Below, in pieces: positions 52,401 through 62,853 of a stretch of DNA of 64,000 bases. Both the position numbers and the translations under genes were made by a program. The notes beneath the pieces were generated by a model, which did no database searches, was not told where the DNA came from, and saw only the letters and a list, made by a program, of their open reading frames with translations. The first letter of the stretch is position 1. Each line of letters opens with the position of its first letter. The stretch comes from Rhynchonema sp. JSB1_4 (taxonomy: Eukaryota; Nematoda; Chromadorea; Monhysterida; Xyalidae), in NCBI GenBank assembly GCA_030248065.1, contig JASAMV010007129.1, positions 1 to 64,000 of the forward strand, written 5' to 3'.

Positions 52401-55400
52401 TACTTGAGGACCCGGAAACATGTATTTCGTACGCGTTTTTGTCAATTAATTTGGTCCTTGAGGCAATTTTTCCAAAAATCAAAAAAACTCGTCGGTTTTG
52501 CATCAGTATAGTTTGGCAAAATGACAAAAAATGTTTTTCCGATATGGCTATTTTTTCGATAAAAACATGAAGTATAAGTCCAACCACCAGCTCATGAGAC
52601 GACTCTTTTTAAAGCTTGCTTGGCCAGACTCAAAAAATGCGCCGGTTACACGCGTTTTCGCAAACAAAAGAAAGAGATCGGGCTGAGAGACATGATTGGA
52701 ACATTATTGGATCCGCGCAAGCCAATTTAAAAAAAGTCGTCTCATGAGTTCGTGGCTGGACTATACCCACGGAAAATTACATAATGCGAAATATTACTCG
52801 AGCTTCGAAAAAAAACAAGAAAAACTGTTTTCCCATCTGACAGTACAGAGTTTTACTTTATTTTGTCGGTTGCGTAGAATTGTTTTCAATCAAGAATCAA
52901 TCGTTGAGTGGCAGCAGTGTAACGCTGTAAAAGGCAGAATGACAGAGAAGCGAAGAGATGTTTGAACATCGCTTCACAGCGTGGCTATTCTCACGGCCAG
53001 ATCCAAGTGAAACATCAGTAGGCCAGCTATCCCTGTACCTTTCAAACTGTGCACCGACACATTTGGCAGGTTATGTCCGTGCTCCAAATGTCTGCGCAAT
53101 GAACGGGCGTCGCAATACGACTTGTCGCATTCGTTGATGATACAACGGAACGGCTTGACCGACTTGTGCACGTTCATGTGACCAGCACTGCAAGTGCGAA
53201 GCAACGGATGTTTATGTATCAAGCGTGAAACATCATCACGCAAGGGCACCATCATCGGCAGCTTTTCTAATGAAGCCCCAACAGGCAAAAATATTTGAAG
53301 CAGGCAGTGGTATTACCAGGTGACGGTGAAAATTGATCTAAACACGGCACGCAGAAGTGACCGTTCCCATTTGCCGGTGACTGTTAATTACCCAAACTAA
53401 TCCTGATTGGTTCTTTCAAAAACACTCACAGATGATCCTGTCGTTTGAATGCTTTCTGACAGATGGGACACACATGCGCCCGATCGTCCGAATGTATGAG
53501 GCGATGTTTCATCAGCGCACTGTTGTTCTGCAAACACGACGCATTTTGGGTAAACTAATTTACTGAAACACTCACGCTAGTTTGCTTTGTTTTATTGCGT
53601 CAGCATACAGCACCGGCCAGTGGTGTAGCTACCCAGGCGGGGCGGCAACCTACTGTACCCAGTGGTGTCGTTGGGGGGGGGGGGGGGGTTACCCCCTGGT
53701 ATGTGGTATGGGAAATCGGCCGGGGGTATGGGGTATGGGAATTTTTTCACTTTTGGAACAAGCACCCCAAAGAAATGACTTTTTGACCCCGAGAAGTACT
53801 AAAATTGACCATTTTTCGTCCAAAAATGTCAAAAATCGCTTGCTGCCGCAAGAACACTCTGTTTTAAGCGCTTTTTAGACCAATTTTTGGCACTTTTAGA
53901 AGATTTTTGGGGTCATTTTTTCAAAACCCCACCCTCGGGTATGGGAAATTTTTGGGTTTTTGCAGAAACCCCCCCACCCTGGTATGGGAAATTTTTGATT
54001 TTTGGGGATATGTATGGGAAATTTCCCGAAAATTGGGCTGGGTATGGGAAAATTTCGATTTCTCAACGACACCACTGACTGTACCACCAAAAATGTGGGG
54101 CGGTAACCTACCAAAACGCGAATTTCGCACGTAGCGCGCGATTTTTCGCCTATTTGGAGTGAAAAATACCAATTTTATACCATTTTGAGCCAAAAATATC
54201 AACTTACTGTACCAGCCGCCGGGCGGCGACCTACCTACTGTACCAGGATGGAGCGTTAACCTACCTACCTACTATACCTTGGTGGACCCCCCCAACCCCC
54301 CTGCTACACCATTGGCACCGACTCAATAAACACTCATGCTGTCAATACTTAAAACAAGCAAAACTAAGCAAAAAAACTGAAACCAAACAAACCTGAAACG
54401 CTTTGCCGCAATGTTCGCACGCGAATGGTTTGGTTGACGAACTACGCTCGTTCATTATCGGGCCTGAGATATTATTGCGAGTCTTGTTGGTTACGAGATC
54501 CAGATCAATATGATAAATTTTATTGACGGCACTTGCAGTTGTCTCAACCGAAACCGACACAGTAGCTAACACACGTGGTAGAAACTACAGAAGTTTGAGG
54601 GAAAACCTACAGCGGTGCGGCGGCTGGGGTTCAAATACACAGTCAAGCCTCCACATAGTGAACAGAATGGGACCTCACTATTTTGTTCGCTATGAAGAAT
54701 ATTCACTGTGTAGCGCACCCGGTTGAGAGCAGTACGCCAAATTGTGGAAAGCTCATGCGTTCTCGAAACAGGGGTATACATTACGTAGAGGTTGACTATG
54801 TGGCGGTTTCACTGTATTTGGAATTGGATTTTTGCTTTGATGTCTTGTATTTACGGATGTCACAAGAACGTTTGTGAACAAATCCATTCCATATGCACGG
54901 TAACGCATAAAACATCATGTCACAAAAGCAAAGCACCCAGCGGAAGCAATTACTGCGACACTAAAATGTGTTGTCTTTGTAAAAAAAGAAACAAAAAATA
55001 TGCTGCCATCACCCACCATAGCAAAAATGCCCCAATTACCCAATGCACTCACTTTGCATCAACTGAGACATGCTGCTTTGCTGTGCGTCCATGTGAGCAG
55101 CTTCATGTTGCGACCCAATCGGTGAGCCAAAAGGGGTGGTCGATGTTTCAACCTTGGGTATAATACCACCGAACACTGCGCTGTGCGGCTGTTGTTGGTA
55201 GACCTGCTGAACGAACTATGCGGTAGACTGACTCGAACAAAAAATTGACAGTCCAACTCCAAAGCAGTTGCATCACGAAAGATCAGCGTTGGATTGAAAA
55301 TAGATCTCAAGTCAACTTTTCTGGTAAAAGGATTGCCAACGACAGACGCCACAACAAGCCGATCGTGTTATACATTTGGGCACAATCCCAAACCGACCGT

Positions 55401-55777
55401 ATTTCAACAACGAAATCACATTAGCTTTACTCAGCCGGTCATTATTGATTTCACACACACACACTGTGTACCTGCATCAACTGTGCGGTCGCCCCGCCAT
55501 CGTTATCGTGCGCGCGTGCGTTCACATTCGAACACAACATGGGTGGAGTGGCACTGCGCGTCAGTAGATCGTTGCGCGATATGGCACCGCCGGCTGCAGC
55601 AGGATATTATGCCATTGGGAAACATAAAAGTATTGAAATAATAAAATGAGTCAGCTCCACGCCAACAATTGGCACTCTGTTTGGCTCACCTTGTATCAGT
55701 TGGCCGTAAAACATTTATGCATGTAATCAGCGCAAAAAACAAACGGCAGTGTTACTTGTATTAGAAAAGTAAATTTG

Positions 55778-55813
<36 letters not shown>

Positions 55814-58800
55814 TCAACCAAATTCCATTCACGCATGTTTGTAACGGGTTTGGTAGAGCATAAATGTTTCACCTTGCCAACTCAGGTGGCATTAGTCATG
55901 GTCCGTGGGGAATTATGGCAGACCACGTGGTGTTGTGCCGCACAGTGTGCGTGCGATGAGCGTGAATGCTCAAAATTCGGGGATTTGGCAACACAATGTT
56001 GGTTGCAACATTCAATCAGCCCTACCCGCTCCAGACATGCCTGAATGCGGGGCTACACACTCTCGCCAGGTTGACTGCACAGTCCACAAAGCAGGCAAAT
56101 CCGATGTTACAAAAATAACTTCGTCTCAATATATCTGTCAAAAATAATCTTTCTTAATATAGAAACGTCTTTGCAGCTGCGGAAACATGTACTGACTAGC
56201 GCAAGAAATCAGCGTTATCTATGTGGGTTTCACGGGGGGACGTCTCTCCAGGGAAACCATATAACAGCGACATCGAGCCACATTGGGCAACCACATAGAG
56301 CAGCAATAATTAATTAGTACTGCATGTGCATGGGCAGCCTGTGCACTGATATTCCGAATGCAAGAGAAACTACATGATCCATATTAGTGCTGTGGCCGTG
56401 GGGGAGGGGTCCCCCCAATGGTATCCTACCCGCCGCGACCTGCTACACTACCCTGCCCCTTACCTGCCCTGCTCTGGTACCCTACCCGCAATAATTTTTA
56501 CCCTCAAAGTTTTACCTTTTTGGTCAAAATGCCCAAATTTCGATCGAAAACCCTTAAGGTGCAAAAAAATTGCGCGTTGCATGCGATATATCAACTTCAT
56601 AGCACATAAAAATAGGCACCCAAAAAGTACTATGGTATACTACCGGCCACAAAAAAATCGCCCCCACCCAAATTCCAGGTGCACTACCCCACCCGCCCCG
56701 GATTTTTTCCCCTGTACATCCTACCCGCCCCGCCAAAATAGCAACAGCACTGCTCCACATCGTGTGAAAATACTACGGCAGTTCATTTTTATAGTTGGAT
56801 TAAATGCCAGACATCTCCCAGAATTGGAAACGAAACTCATAAAGCGCCAGCGCACCACTGGTGATTTTCGCAAATCAAGACTTCATGAAAAAACACGAAC
56901 CCATTAGCCGAACCCCCCTTTTTGAAAGTTCTAAGCGTGCAGTTTGGACCTAGATGTCCAGATTTGGGGTTCCATTTCCTTCTGCAACCAAGACAAAAGC
57001 TGACGCAACATTTTTGGTGCAAAGTGGCACAAAACCCTACATGTTTTTGGTACGAGTAAAACTTTGTTGCTGCAATTTGCACCTAAAATGCCGAAAAAAC
57101 ACAACATGATAAATCGTACCAGTGAATTCGTTGCTGGCCTGTTCAATCGCAGTGAGTAATGCGGTCGATATACTTGAATTGGATGCAGATTTTGAACCGG
57201 TTGTTGTGGTCGGTAGAACACGATCCACAAACTGCAATCATAATATCGGTTTTATTTTGATCGACCTCTTATTTTATGGAAAAAACTTGTGACGGCCACA
57301 TTATGAAACAGTGGAGAAGATGGCTGACACAAAAATTAGTTCCATCATGTTTCACAGCGAAATTCAGATTATTGTTTGTGCCAGCCAGCTACAAATCGTC
57401 AACAATAAAGTAAAGTATGTTTTAGTTATTCTGATACGGAAGCAAATTTTGGATGTCGATGTATTTCGATTACGGTCCTGGATTTCGATGCAATGCGAAC
57501 CAAACAAATTTGTCCAACAAAATTACAACAAGAATTGCGGTGAAACTGAGTGCGAAATAATTCCCCATCCCATAGCAATAATAGAACGTAATAATATCAC
57601 CCATCACCAACAGTCCAGCCGCATTTCACATCTGAAAAAATGAAGAAAAAAAAGCAAGAATGGCCTCACCGAATAATTCTTGATGTCGTTGTGTGGTTGA
57701 TGATACGATGAGCTCGACACAAGGATTGGTGGCAATGCGGCCGATTGTTGCGCGCCAAGTTGTTTGACATCAACGAAATGTGTCGGATGACTAGATAGTG
57801 CTGCTGAGCCTGAGCCTGCAACCAAATCACATGGTCAACGGTTTGGGAGAGAACCAACGTGCGCGAAATTAGCGCTTTAGAGTAGATTTTCATCAATATT
57901 TAGACCTAGAAAAATTTGCTCCCCCTAGATCGGCCGATACAGTAGGTGGGTCGCCGCCCCAAATTTTTGGTGGTACAGTAGGTTTTGCCGCCCCGTCTGG
58001 GTAGCTACACCACTGCTGGCAGCCTAAGGGCAGCCCTGAATGAAAACATGAGCAGCCAGTGTAGTTCATGATCCCGCGGGGAGTCGGGTGCCAAAAAAGT
58101 GCAGGTGTCGGGTGCCTCTAGGTGTCGGGTGTCGGTTTTTTGGGACCCGACACCCGACAGCCGACCAGTGTTGGAGGTACTCTGGAGGGTGGATACCTAC
58201 TGTACCAGAGCCGATGGCCTGGGGGGGGTTATGTACCTTGGGGGGGTTTGGGGGGTTGGGGGGGGGGGGTTAGGTTTTGGGGTGAAAATTATTAATGTGT
58301 TCATTCTGTGTGGAATCGTGTGAAAACGTAGTATTTGCGCGTGTAGCGCGCGAATTTGGGGTAATTTGAGGTAAAAACCACTGATTTTACACTAATTTTG
58401 GCCATTTTGGTAAAAAATTGGCACTTTTGAGGCAAAATCGGGGCGATACCTACTGTACCGGGGTGAAGATCGGGGGGGATACCTACTTTACCATGCCAAA
58501 CATCGGGGGATACCTACTGTACCAGGCGAGGGGGATACCTACTGTACCGGGGGGGGCTACCCCCCAAACCCCCCCACCTCCAACACTGCAGCCGACACCC
58601 GACACTTGTGGTTCAAAACATGTTTTGCTGAGAAAAGAATTTTGAGAGAAAATTTTCTTCGAACCAAATGTTTCCGAAGACGCAGAATGTGACATCTTGG
58701 TGTTTATTTCGTGTGAAAATACTTGAAATCAGTCACTTAATCCAAAAAATTGCACTAATAATGCGAAGGAGCAAAAATTTGCCTGTTTTGGTCCAAAAAC

Positions 58801-61701
58801 AGGTGTCGGGTGTCCGGTTTTTTTGGAACTGTCGGGTGTCGGGTGTCGGCTTTTTTTCTCACATGTCGGGTGTCGGGTATTTCCAGATGTCGGGTACCCC
58901 CCGACCTCTAACCCCAGCGGGGAAGACCCAAATTCAGAAAAAATTACTTTTTGAGGTGGAAAATTTAGCCTGTTTTTGCCCATTTTTTGGAAAAAATTCT
59001 TCATAAAAAGGGTATTTTGGCGACTTTTGACAACATTGACCTAAAAATTACACACTTTGGGCATACAAATGCCTATTTTAGGCCTAAAAATGACTATTTT
59101 AGGCAAAATTGGGGAAATTAGTGTACCCGGAGGGGAAATTAGTGTATTAGCGTGCCTTGGTCTGGAAAATTAGTGTACCTTAGCGGGGTCCCCCCTTCCC
59201 CAGGAACTACACTGTGAGCAGCTGTAAATTTGTGGATGTTTACTACGTATGGGCAGGTCTTCCTGGCTGCCAGCCTAAGTCTATGAACAAGCCTAAGCCT
59301 AAGCTTAGGCCTATGTTCAAGCCTAGGCCGCAGCCAATTTTACAACGGTAGGGGTGATGTTCCACTCCTGGGTCACGAGCTACATGAATACCCACTTCTG
59401 ACAAGAATATTTTTTATCCCTGTTTTTTTAGGTTTCCGACGGCCACCACACTCCCACACCCGCGCCGCTGGAGGAACCACACACCAATACCCACGCACCC
59501 ACAACCCACCAGGGTGTTGGCTGGGAGGGCGGATGAAATTCTAAAAAATTTTGTAGCTTCTGAAATGAATTTACTAGCTTAAAAGCTCGTAAATTTGATT
59601 TAAAAAACCACGGTAACTGGAGGGGGCAGTGTACCTGAGAACTAAGGGGGAGATAGCGGACCCGAGGGGCCCCGTCCTACTATACTTGCGTATTTTTCCG
59701 CAAAATATATTTTTGGAAAAAAAACCGTTTTTTTCCGGAAAAAAAACCGTTTTTTTTCAAATATTTTTCCAGTACTTAAGGATACCCATGGTCCAAAAAC
59801 GTCTATTTTAAAGAAAATTTTGTCGGGAAATGGCCTGAGACGGGCTAAAAATACACTTGGAGATTAAAAAGTGCTCATTTAGAACTGTTTAGCGTCAATT
59901 TACATTGGTTTTGACAACATCCTTCCGCAACCTTGGAAAATTTCTCGGAAATTTTTGAAAAAAAACCGTTTTTTTCCAAAAGTTGCCACTTGGAAAAATT
60001 TCCGGAAAAATAAAAACGTATTTTTCCGGGCCTCGGAAAAAAAACGGTTTTTTTTCGGTTTTTTTTCCCCAAGTATACGTCCGGCCCGCAAGTATACGTC
60101 CTACCCATCTGGAACTAACTGCTTCCAACCCTTCTGGCTTTCACAGGCAAAATGTGTTTTTCGAGCCTAAAATGCCAAAAATCGTGCGCTCCGCGCGCAA
60201 ACTTCATTCTCCATCAGTGTAGTTCCTGGGGTAGGGAGTCCCCTCTGAGGTACCGCCACGCCAGGTACAATAACCGCCGCAATTTTTGCCTAAAATAGGC
60301 ATTTTTAGGAATAAAGTGGGCATTTTAGGCTTAAAATGGGTGATTTACTGGTCAATGTTGTCAAAGGTCGTCGAAATACCCTTTTATGGAGAACTGTTTC
60401 CAAAAAGGGGCAAAAAGGGACAAGGGGCCGGTCAAATTTTCTGCTCCAAAAAGTGACTTTTCCTGAATTTGGGTCTTCCCCCTTTCCCCCAGGAAGGCAG
60501 TGTAGTTCCTGGGGGAGGCGGTCCACACTAGGCATTTTCAGGGCTAAAATGGGCAGGCAGTGTGGGGAGGGGGTCCACACTGGGCATTTTCAGGCCTAAA
60601 ATGGGCATTTCAGGCCTAAAATGTGTAGTCTTTAGATCAATGTTGTCAAAAGTCGCCAAAATACCCTGTTTTTTGAAGAATTATTTTCCAAAAAGGGGCA
60701 AAAATAGGTCAAATTTTCTGCCTCAAAAAGTGACTTTCCTGAATTTGGGTCTTCCCCCCCCAGGGAGGTACACTAATTTCCCCTCCGAGAAAGTAGGGAG
60801 GCACACTAATTTTCACGCCGGACCAGGAACTACACTGTAGGGAGGTGCACTAAGCGCCGCGCCGGAACTACACTGTTCTCCATATAATAGCTAATTCAAA
60901 TTCAACCAAATTTTCGTCCGAAATCCAAAAAAGTACGCATTTTTTCGCCAATTTTTGCAGTATAATGCATGCAAAAAACACCTTTTTCGGACCTCAGCAG
61001 TGTAGTTCCTGGGGGAGGGGGGTCCCCCTCGGGTACGTCTGTTCCCCCTCCATGGTACGCCTGCCCCACTGTTCCCCTTCCGGGTACGTATGCTCCCCCA
61101 ATTTTTACCTAAAATAGGCAAATTTTGGCCTAAAATAGGCATTTTTAGGCATAAAATGAGTGATTTTTAGGTAAATGTCGTCAAAAATTGCCAAAGTACC
61201 CTTTTTCTTGAGATTTTTTCCTAAAAGGGGCAAAAATGAGCCAAATTTTCGACCTCAAAAAATTACTTTTCTCCAAATTTGGGTCCTCCCCCCCCTCCCC
61301 CCAGGTGGGTACGTCTGTTCCCCCTCTGAAAAAAGGGGGTACCGCCTGTTCCCCCTCCGGACCAGGAACTACACTGGACCTCAGGGGTACCTTGCAACCT
61401 TCTGGAGGCCGGGTAGGAGATACGTTGCAACCATCTGGGTCGATCACGCCCTAAGCGTACCTTGTAACACTGCCTGCCACAACACTGATCCCAACTAAAC
61501 CACTACCCAGTCAGTACCAGCTGTTGATGGTGTGGTATTGGGTAGTGGGTTTCCTCCATTCTCAAACAGGCCGAACTTGGGCCGCTCGGCTTGGGGAACT
61601 AGATCAAAATCGCCCGGCGCCAAACTTGGTCTCAGGTCGGGGTCGATCCGGTCCGATTCTCCACAAGCCCAACTATCGGGACCCAACATACGGATATCCA
61701 T
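37494..61701 (-). CDS. ELM2-SANT C2H2 zinc-finger corepressor (TRERF1/MIDEAS/ZNF541 family), 33 exons, 1324 aa
   Basis: Nuclear protein; by family knowledge the ELM2-SANT unit recruits class I HDACs. Minus-strand exons: 61518-61701, 57670-57815, 57120-57231, 55472-55593, 55153-55203, 54393-54482, 53430-53527, 53039-53187, 52079-52177, 51925-52001, 51737-51856, 51000-51144, 50318-50524, 49638-49754, 49273-49392, 48912-48971, 48747-48832, 48348-48423, 47417-47651, 46970-47106, 46245-46383, 45334-45487, 44848-44995, 44397-44507, 43888-44035, 41890-42026, 41333-41436, 40650-40691, 40382-40513, 38667-38784, 38138-38245, 37892-38004, 37494-37583. They sum to 3975 nt with every phase matching. Fingers: CEHCGKAFQ..H (about 227), CPICQKAFKRQDHLAGH (about 255), CIINECDKSY..H (about 283), CQQCGRTFKNIPALNGH (about 382) and the C-terminal CNECELSFDKIKSLNAH (about 1301). 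Between them lies a Pro/Gln/Ser-rich region with YTPPPILSPVR. ELM2 (about 1044-1138) starts PHINIGAQFQADVP and includes FACSSCVLGG. SANT (about 1139-1222) has DVWSSDEITAFHDAL and SVRQCVAFYYTWKQL. Weakest exons: 40650-40691 and the 46245 acceptor. Confidence 0.9.
39024..40340. repeat. composite repeat with tctatctatcgtcaac units
   Basis: The unit ctatctatcgtcaaca recurs at about 39055-39135 and 39468, interrupted by the element 39483-39994 and by a G-run block around 39160. It ends in sequence with a CGCGCTCTACGCGCGG-like palindrome (about 40083). Matching units lie at 63354-63770. The outer borders are uncertain. It is in an intron of the ELM2-SANT gene. Confidence 0.6.
39483..39994. mobile_element. 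MITE built of CACCCGA repeats, 512 bp
   Basis: Ends TAGGGTTAGAG / CTCTAACCCTA with 8-bp duplication gtcaacaa (39475-39482 and 39995-40002). The arms are arrays of the 7-mer ACACCCG and its complement facing inward. It is inserted inside a tctatctatcgtcaac-bearing element. A related but rearranged copy occupies part of 58080-58920. Confidence 0.8.
42272..43753. mobile_element. hAT-like element, CAGTGTAGTTCCTGG ends, 1482 bp, composite
   Basis: Starts CAGTGTAGTTCCTGG and ends CCAGGAACTACACTG, with duplication caaagcag/caaagtag (7 of 8). G-runs and C-runs sit at the right end. It contains a TA-flanked element (42312-43383) that itself has an inner palindrome (gagaaccggtgtttat arms near 42550 and 42905). 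No transposase frame. Confidence 0.8.
42312..43383. mobile_element. TA-flanked element with CCGTTTTTTTTCCGG inverted arms
   Basis: Ends TACTTGCG / CGCAAGTA with TA on both sides. The terminal zones are runs such as ggaaaaaaaaccg and cggttttttttcc that pair with each other. It is nested in 42272-43753. A shorter copy is 59683-60094. Confidence 0.6.
47823..48233. mobile_element. hAT-like MITE, CAGTGGTGTCGTTG ends, 411 bp
   Basis: CAGTGGTGTCGTTG at the left, CAACGACACCACTG at the right, duplication cttgcgtc/cttgagtc (7 of 8), with a C-run of about 20 inside the right end. It is in an intron of the ELM2-SANT gene. Confidence 0.9.
49792..50141. mobile_element. hAT-like MITE, CAGAGGTCGCAATCGGGCC ends, 350 bp
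   Basis: Perfect 19-bp terminal inverted repeats and a perfect 8-bp duplication atgtgaat (49784-49791, 50142-50149). GC-rich ends with ggccggg repeats, AT-rich centre. It is in the intron between exons 50318-50524 and 49638-49754. Confidence 0.95.
50785..50901 (+). repeat. dispersed duplicate B of the 117-119-bp segment
   Basis: Partner of 32471-32589, in the intron between exons 51000-51144 and 50318-50524 of the ELM2-SANT gene. Here it is not joined to the hAT end seen beside copy A, so the segment is a repeat in its own right. Confidence 0.9.
53618..54314. mobile_element. hAT-like MITE, CAGTGGTGTAGCTACCC end, with nested insertion
   Basis: Left end CAGTGGTGTAGCTACCCAGG, right end gctacaccattg, duplication gcaccggc/gcaccgac (7 of 8). 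It is interrupted by the complete element 53660-54077. The interior has TACTGTACC repeats and a cacgtagcgcgcg palindrome. Right-end relatives lie at 57940-58014. Confidence 0.85.
53660..54077. mobile_element. hAT-like MITE nested in another, 418 bp
   Basis: CAGTGGTGTCGTTG / CAACGACACCACTG ends with a perfect duplication actgtacc (53652-53659, 54078-54085). A G-run of 16 follows the left end. The interior repeats ggtatgggaaattt. Same end family as 47823-48233 but different interior. Confidence 0.95.
55778..55806. repeat. (TG)n microsatellite
   Basis: About 14 TG units followed by CGCGCG. It is in an intron of the ELM2-SANT gene. A shorter GT run lies at about 44051-44070. Confidence 0.95.
56385..56752. 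mobile_element. hAT-like MITE, AGTGCTGTGGC family, 368 bp
   Basis: Left end tAGTGCTGTGGC, right end gcaacagcactg, flanks atccatat/ctccacat (6 of 8). The interior has CTACCCGCCC repeats and tgcgcgttgcatgcg. A relative lies at about 62217-62540 (CAGTGCTGTGGC, gggcgggtag). Confidence 0.65.
58057..59214. mobile_element. hAT-like composite element, CAGTGTAGTTC ends, 1158 bp
   Basis: CAGTGTAGTTCATG left, AGGAACTACACTG right, with a perfect 8-bp duplication tgagcagc (58049-58056, 59215-59222). It contains CACCCGA-repeat material and the intact element 58166-58588, so at least three insertions are stacked. Confidence 0.9.
58166..58588. mobile_element. hAT-like MITE, CAGTGTTGGAGGT ends, nested, 423 bp
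   Basis: CAGTGTTGGAGGT / ACCTCCAACACTG with a perfect duplication cagccgac (58158-58165, 58589-58596). It has G-runs on the left, C-runs on the right, cctactgtacc repeats and a gcgcgtgtagcgcgcg palindrome inside. Confidence 0.95.
59683..60094. mobile_element. TA-flanked CCGTTTTTTTTCCGG element, short copy
   Basis: TACTTGCG / CGCAAGTA ends with TA duplications; interior matches 42312-43383 with the central part deleted. Confidence 0.6.
60215..60875. mobile_element. hAT-like element, CAGTGTAGTTCCTGG ends, 661 bp
   Basis: Perfect duplication ttctccat (60207-60214, 60876-60883). A second copy of the same family (about 60498-60835) appears to have inserted within it. The interior shares taggcctaaaatg motifs with 43560-43660 and 59040-59110. 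Confidence 0.85.
60998..61376. mobile_element. hAT-like MITE, CAGTGTAGTTCCTGG ends, 379 bp
   Basis: Perfect duplication gacctcag (60990-60997, 61377-61384). It has a G-run inside the left end and C-runs toward the right end. It sits in the first intron of the ELM2-SANT gene, a short distance from exon 1. Confidence 0.95.
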
Positions 61702-62639
61702 GATCAAAGTCCTTGCCTGCCCCTTCTTCCCTACCAGCCAGCTAAAGCTTTATTGTTTTTTTGCCTTTGTAAATCAATTAGCTAGCGAACTGCAAGTTGT
61801 CAACTCACCAGAGCCGGTCGTGCTTGTCGGCGAATGAATGATAAATGATTTGCTCAAATCCATGTACAAACGACGACGGTATGCTGCAACAACGGGCGTT
61901 TATCGCGCCATCGCACGTCAAACGCCGGGATTTTGTGGGTAATTGTGCTTCGCAGCGAAATTTTCTTGCCGTTGATGTTCTTAGCTCACTTTGACACTGA
62001 CGACACAGCTGACTTGACCAACGAGAATTCACTGAATGATTCAACCCATCAAACAATGGAATTCTGGTTTCTGGAACTGTTTTCGTTTTCGTTCGATTTC
62101 CGATTCTACTCCAAATCCGAAAAGGGAGCTCGAGTATGGTCGGACTGGAGCCGGAGCCAACGAGCCTGAAAACAGAACCGGACACAGAACTGGGCGCAAA
62201 GTGCCAGTGCCTCCCTCCAGTGCTGTGGCTAGTTTGGCGGGGCGGGTAGGGTACATAGGTGAAAAAATCCGGGGCGGGTAGGCGGTAGTGTACCTGGCAT
62301 CTTGGGGGGAATCCGATTTGGGGGGAGGGGGAGATTTTTCGGGGCGGGTACGGTACCATACAAGTTTTTTGGGTGCCTATTTTTATGTGCTATAAAGTGC
62401 ATATATCGCGCGTAGCGCGCGATTTTTTGCACTTTTAAGGGTTTTCGGTCGAAATTTGAGCATTTTTTGACCAAAAAATGGGCACTTTGAATGCAAAAAA
62501 CGGAGCGGGTAGGGGAGTAGGGTACCAGAGCGGGGCGGGTGGGGTAGAGGTTTCCGGCCCGAACGGTCGGGCCGGGCCGGGGTGGCCGGCCCGATTCCCA
62601 CCTCTGCTCCGTGCTCTTCTGCTCCCGTTCGCTTCGCTG
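61702..62639. other. upstream of the ELM2-SANT start, mostly repeats
   Basis: Should carry the promoter or a 5' UTR exon. 61710-62200 is ordinary sequence without a supported exon. From about 62217 it is repeat-derived (gggcgggtag family, cgcgcgtagcgcgcg palindrome at about 62405). Confidence 0.4.
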
Positions 62640-62853
62640 CAGAGGTCGCAATCGGGCCGGCCCGACCTCGGGCCGGGCCGGGCCGGGCCGAGCCGAGCCG
62701 GGCCGCGCCGGGCCGGAGATTTGGAGGGTCGGGCCGGGCCGGGCCGGGCACCCCGGCCCGAAGCTTCTGAAGTGACTTATTTTACTGAAAAAGTAGGGTT
62801 TTTTTGTCCAAAATACTAAAATTTCGGACGGATTCAGCAAGTAAGTGATCAGT
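62640..62853. mobile_element. truncated copy of the CAGAGGTCGCAATCGGGCC MITE
   Basis: Left end CAGAGGTCGCAATCGGGCC and the following ggccggg block and gaagcttctgaagtgactta match 49792-50141. The right part is missing. Confidence 0.8.

Larger units (their letters stand above)
14859..53235. repeat. dispersed 10-mer TGAAACATCA / TGATGTTTCA, 22 exact copies
   Basis: Exact copies start at 14859, 15981, 17342, 22369, 22783, 25246, 30084, 30589, 34614, 37483, 37684, 37736, 37946, 38397, 40484, 44751, 46316, 46404, 47654, 51882, 53008 and 53226, in both orientations. The extended consensus is (G/T)TGAAACATCA(G/A). One-mismatch copies occur near 20315, 38944, 45604, 53502 and 55141. They fall in introns, exons and intergenic DNA; none was found in 1-14800 or in the transposon-rich 56-64 kb. 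Confidence 0.9.
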
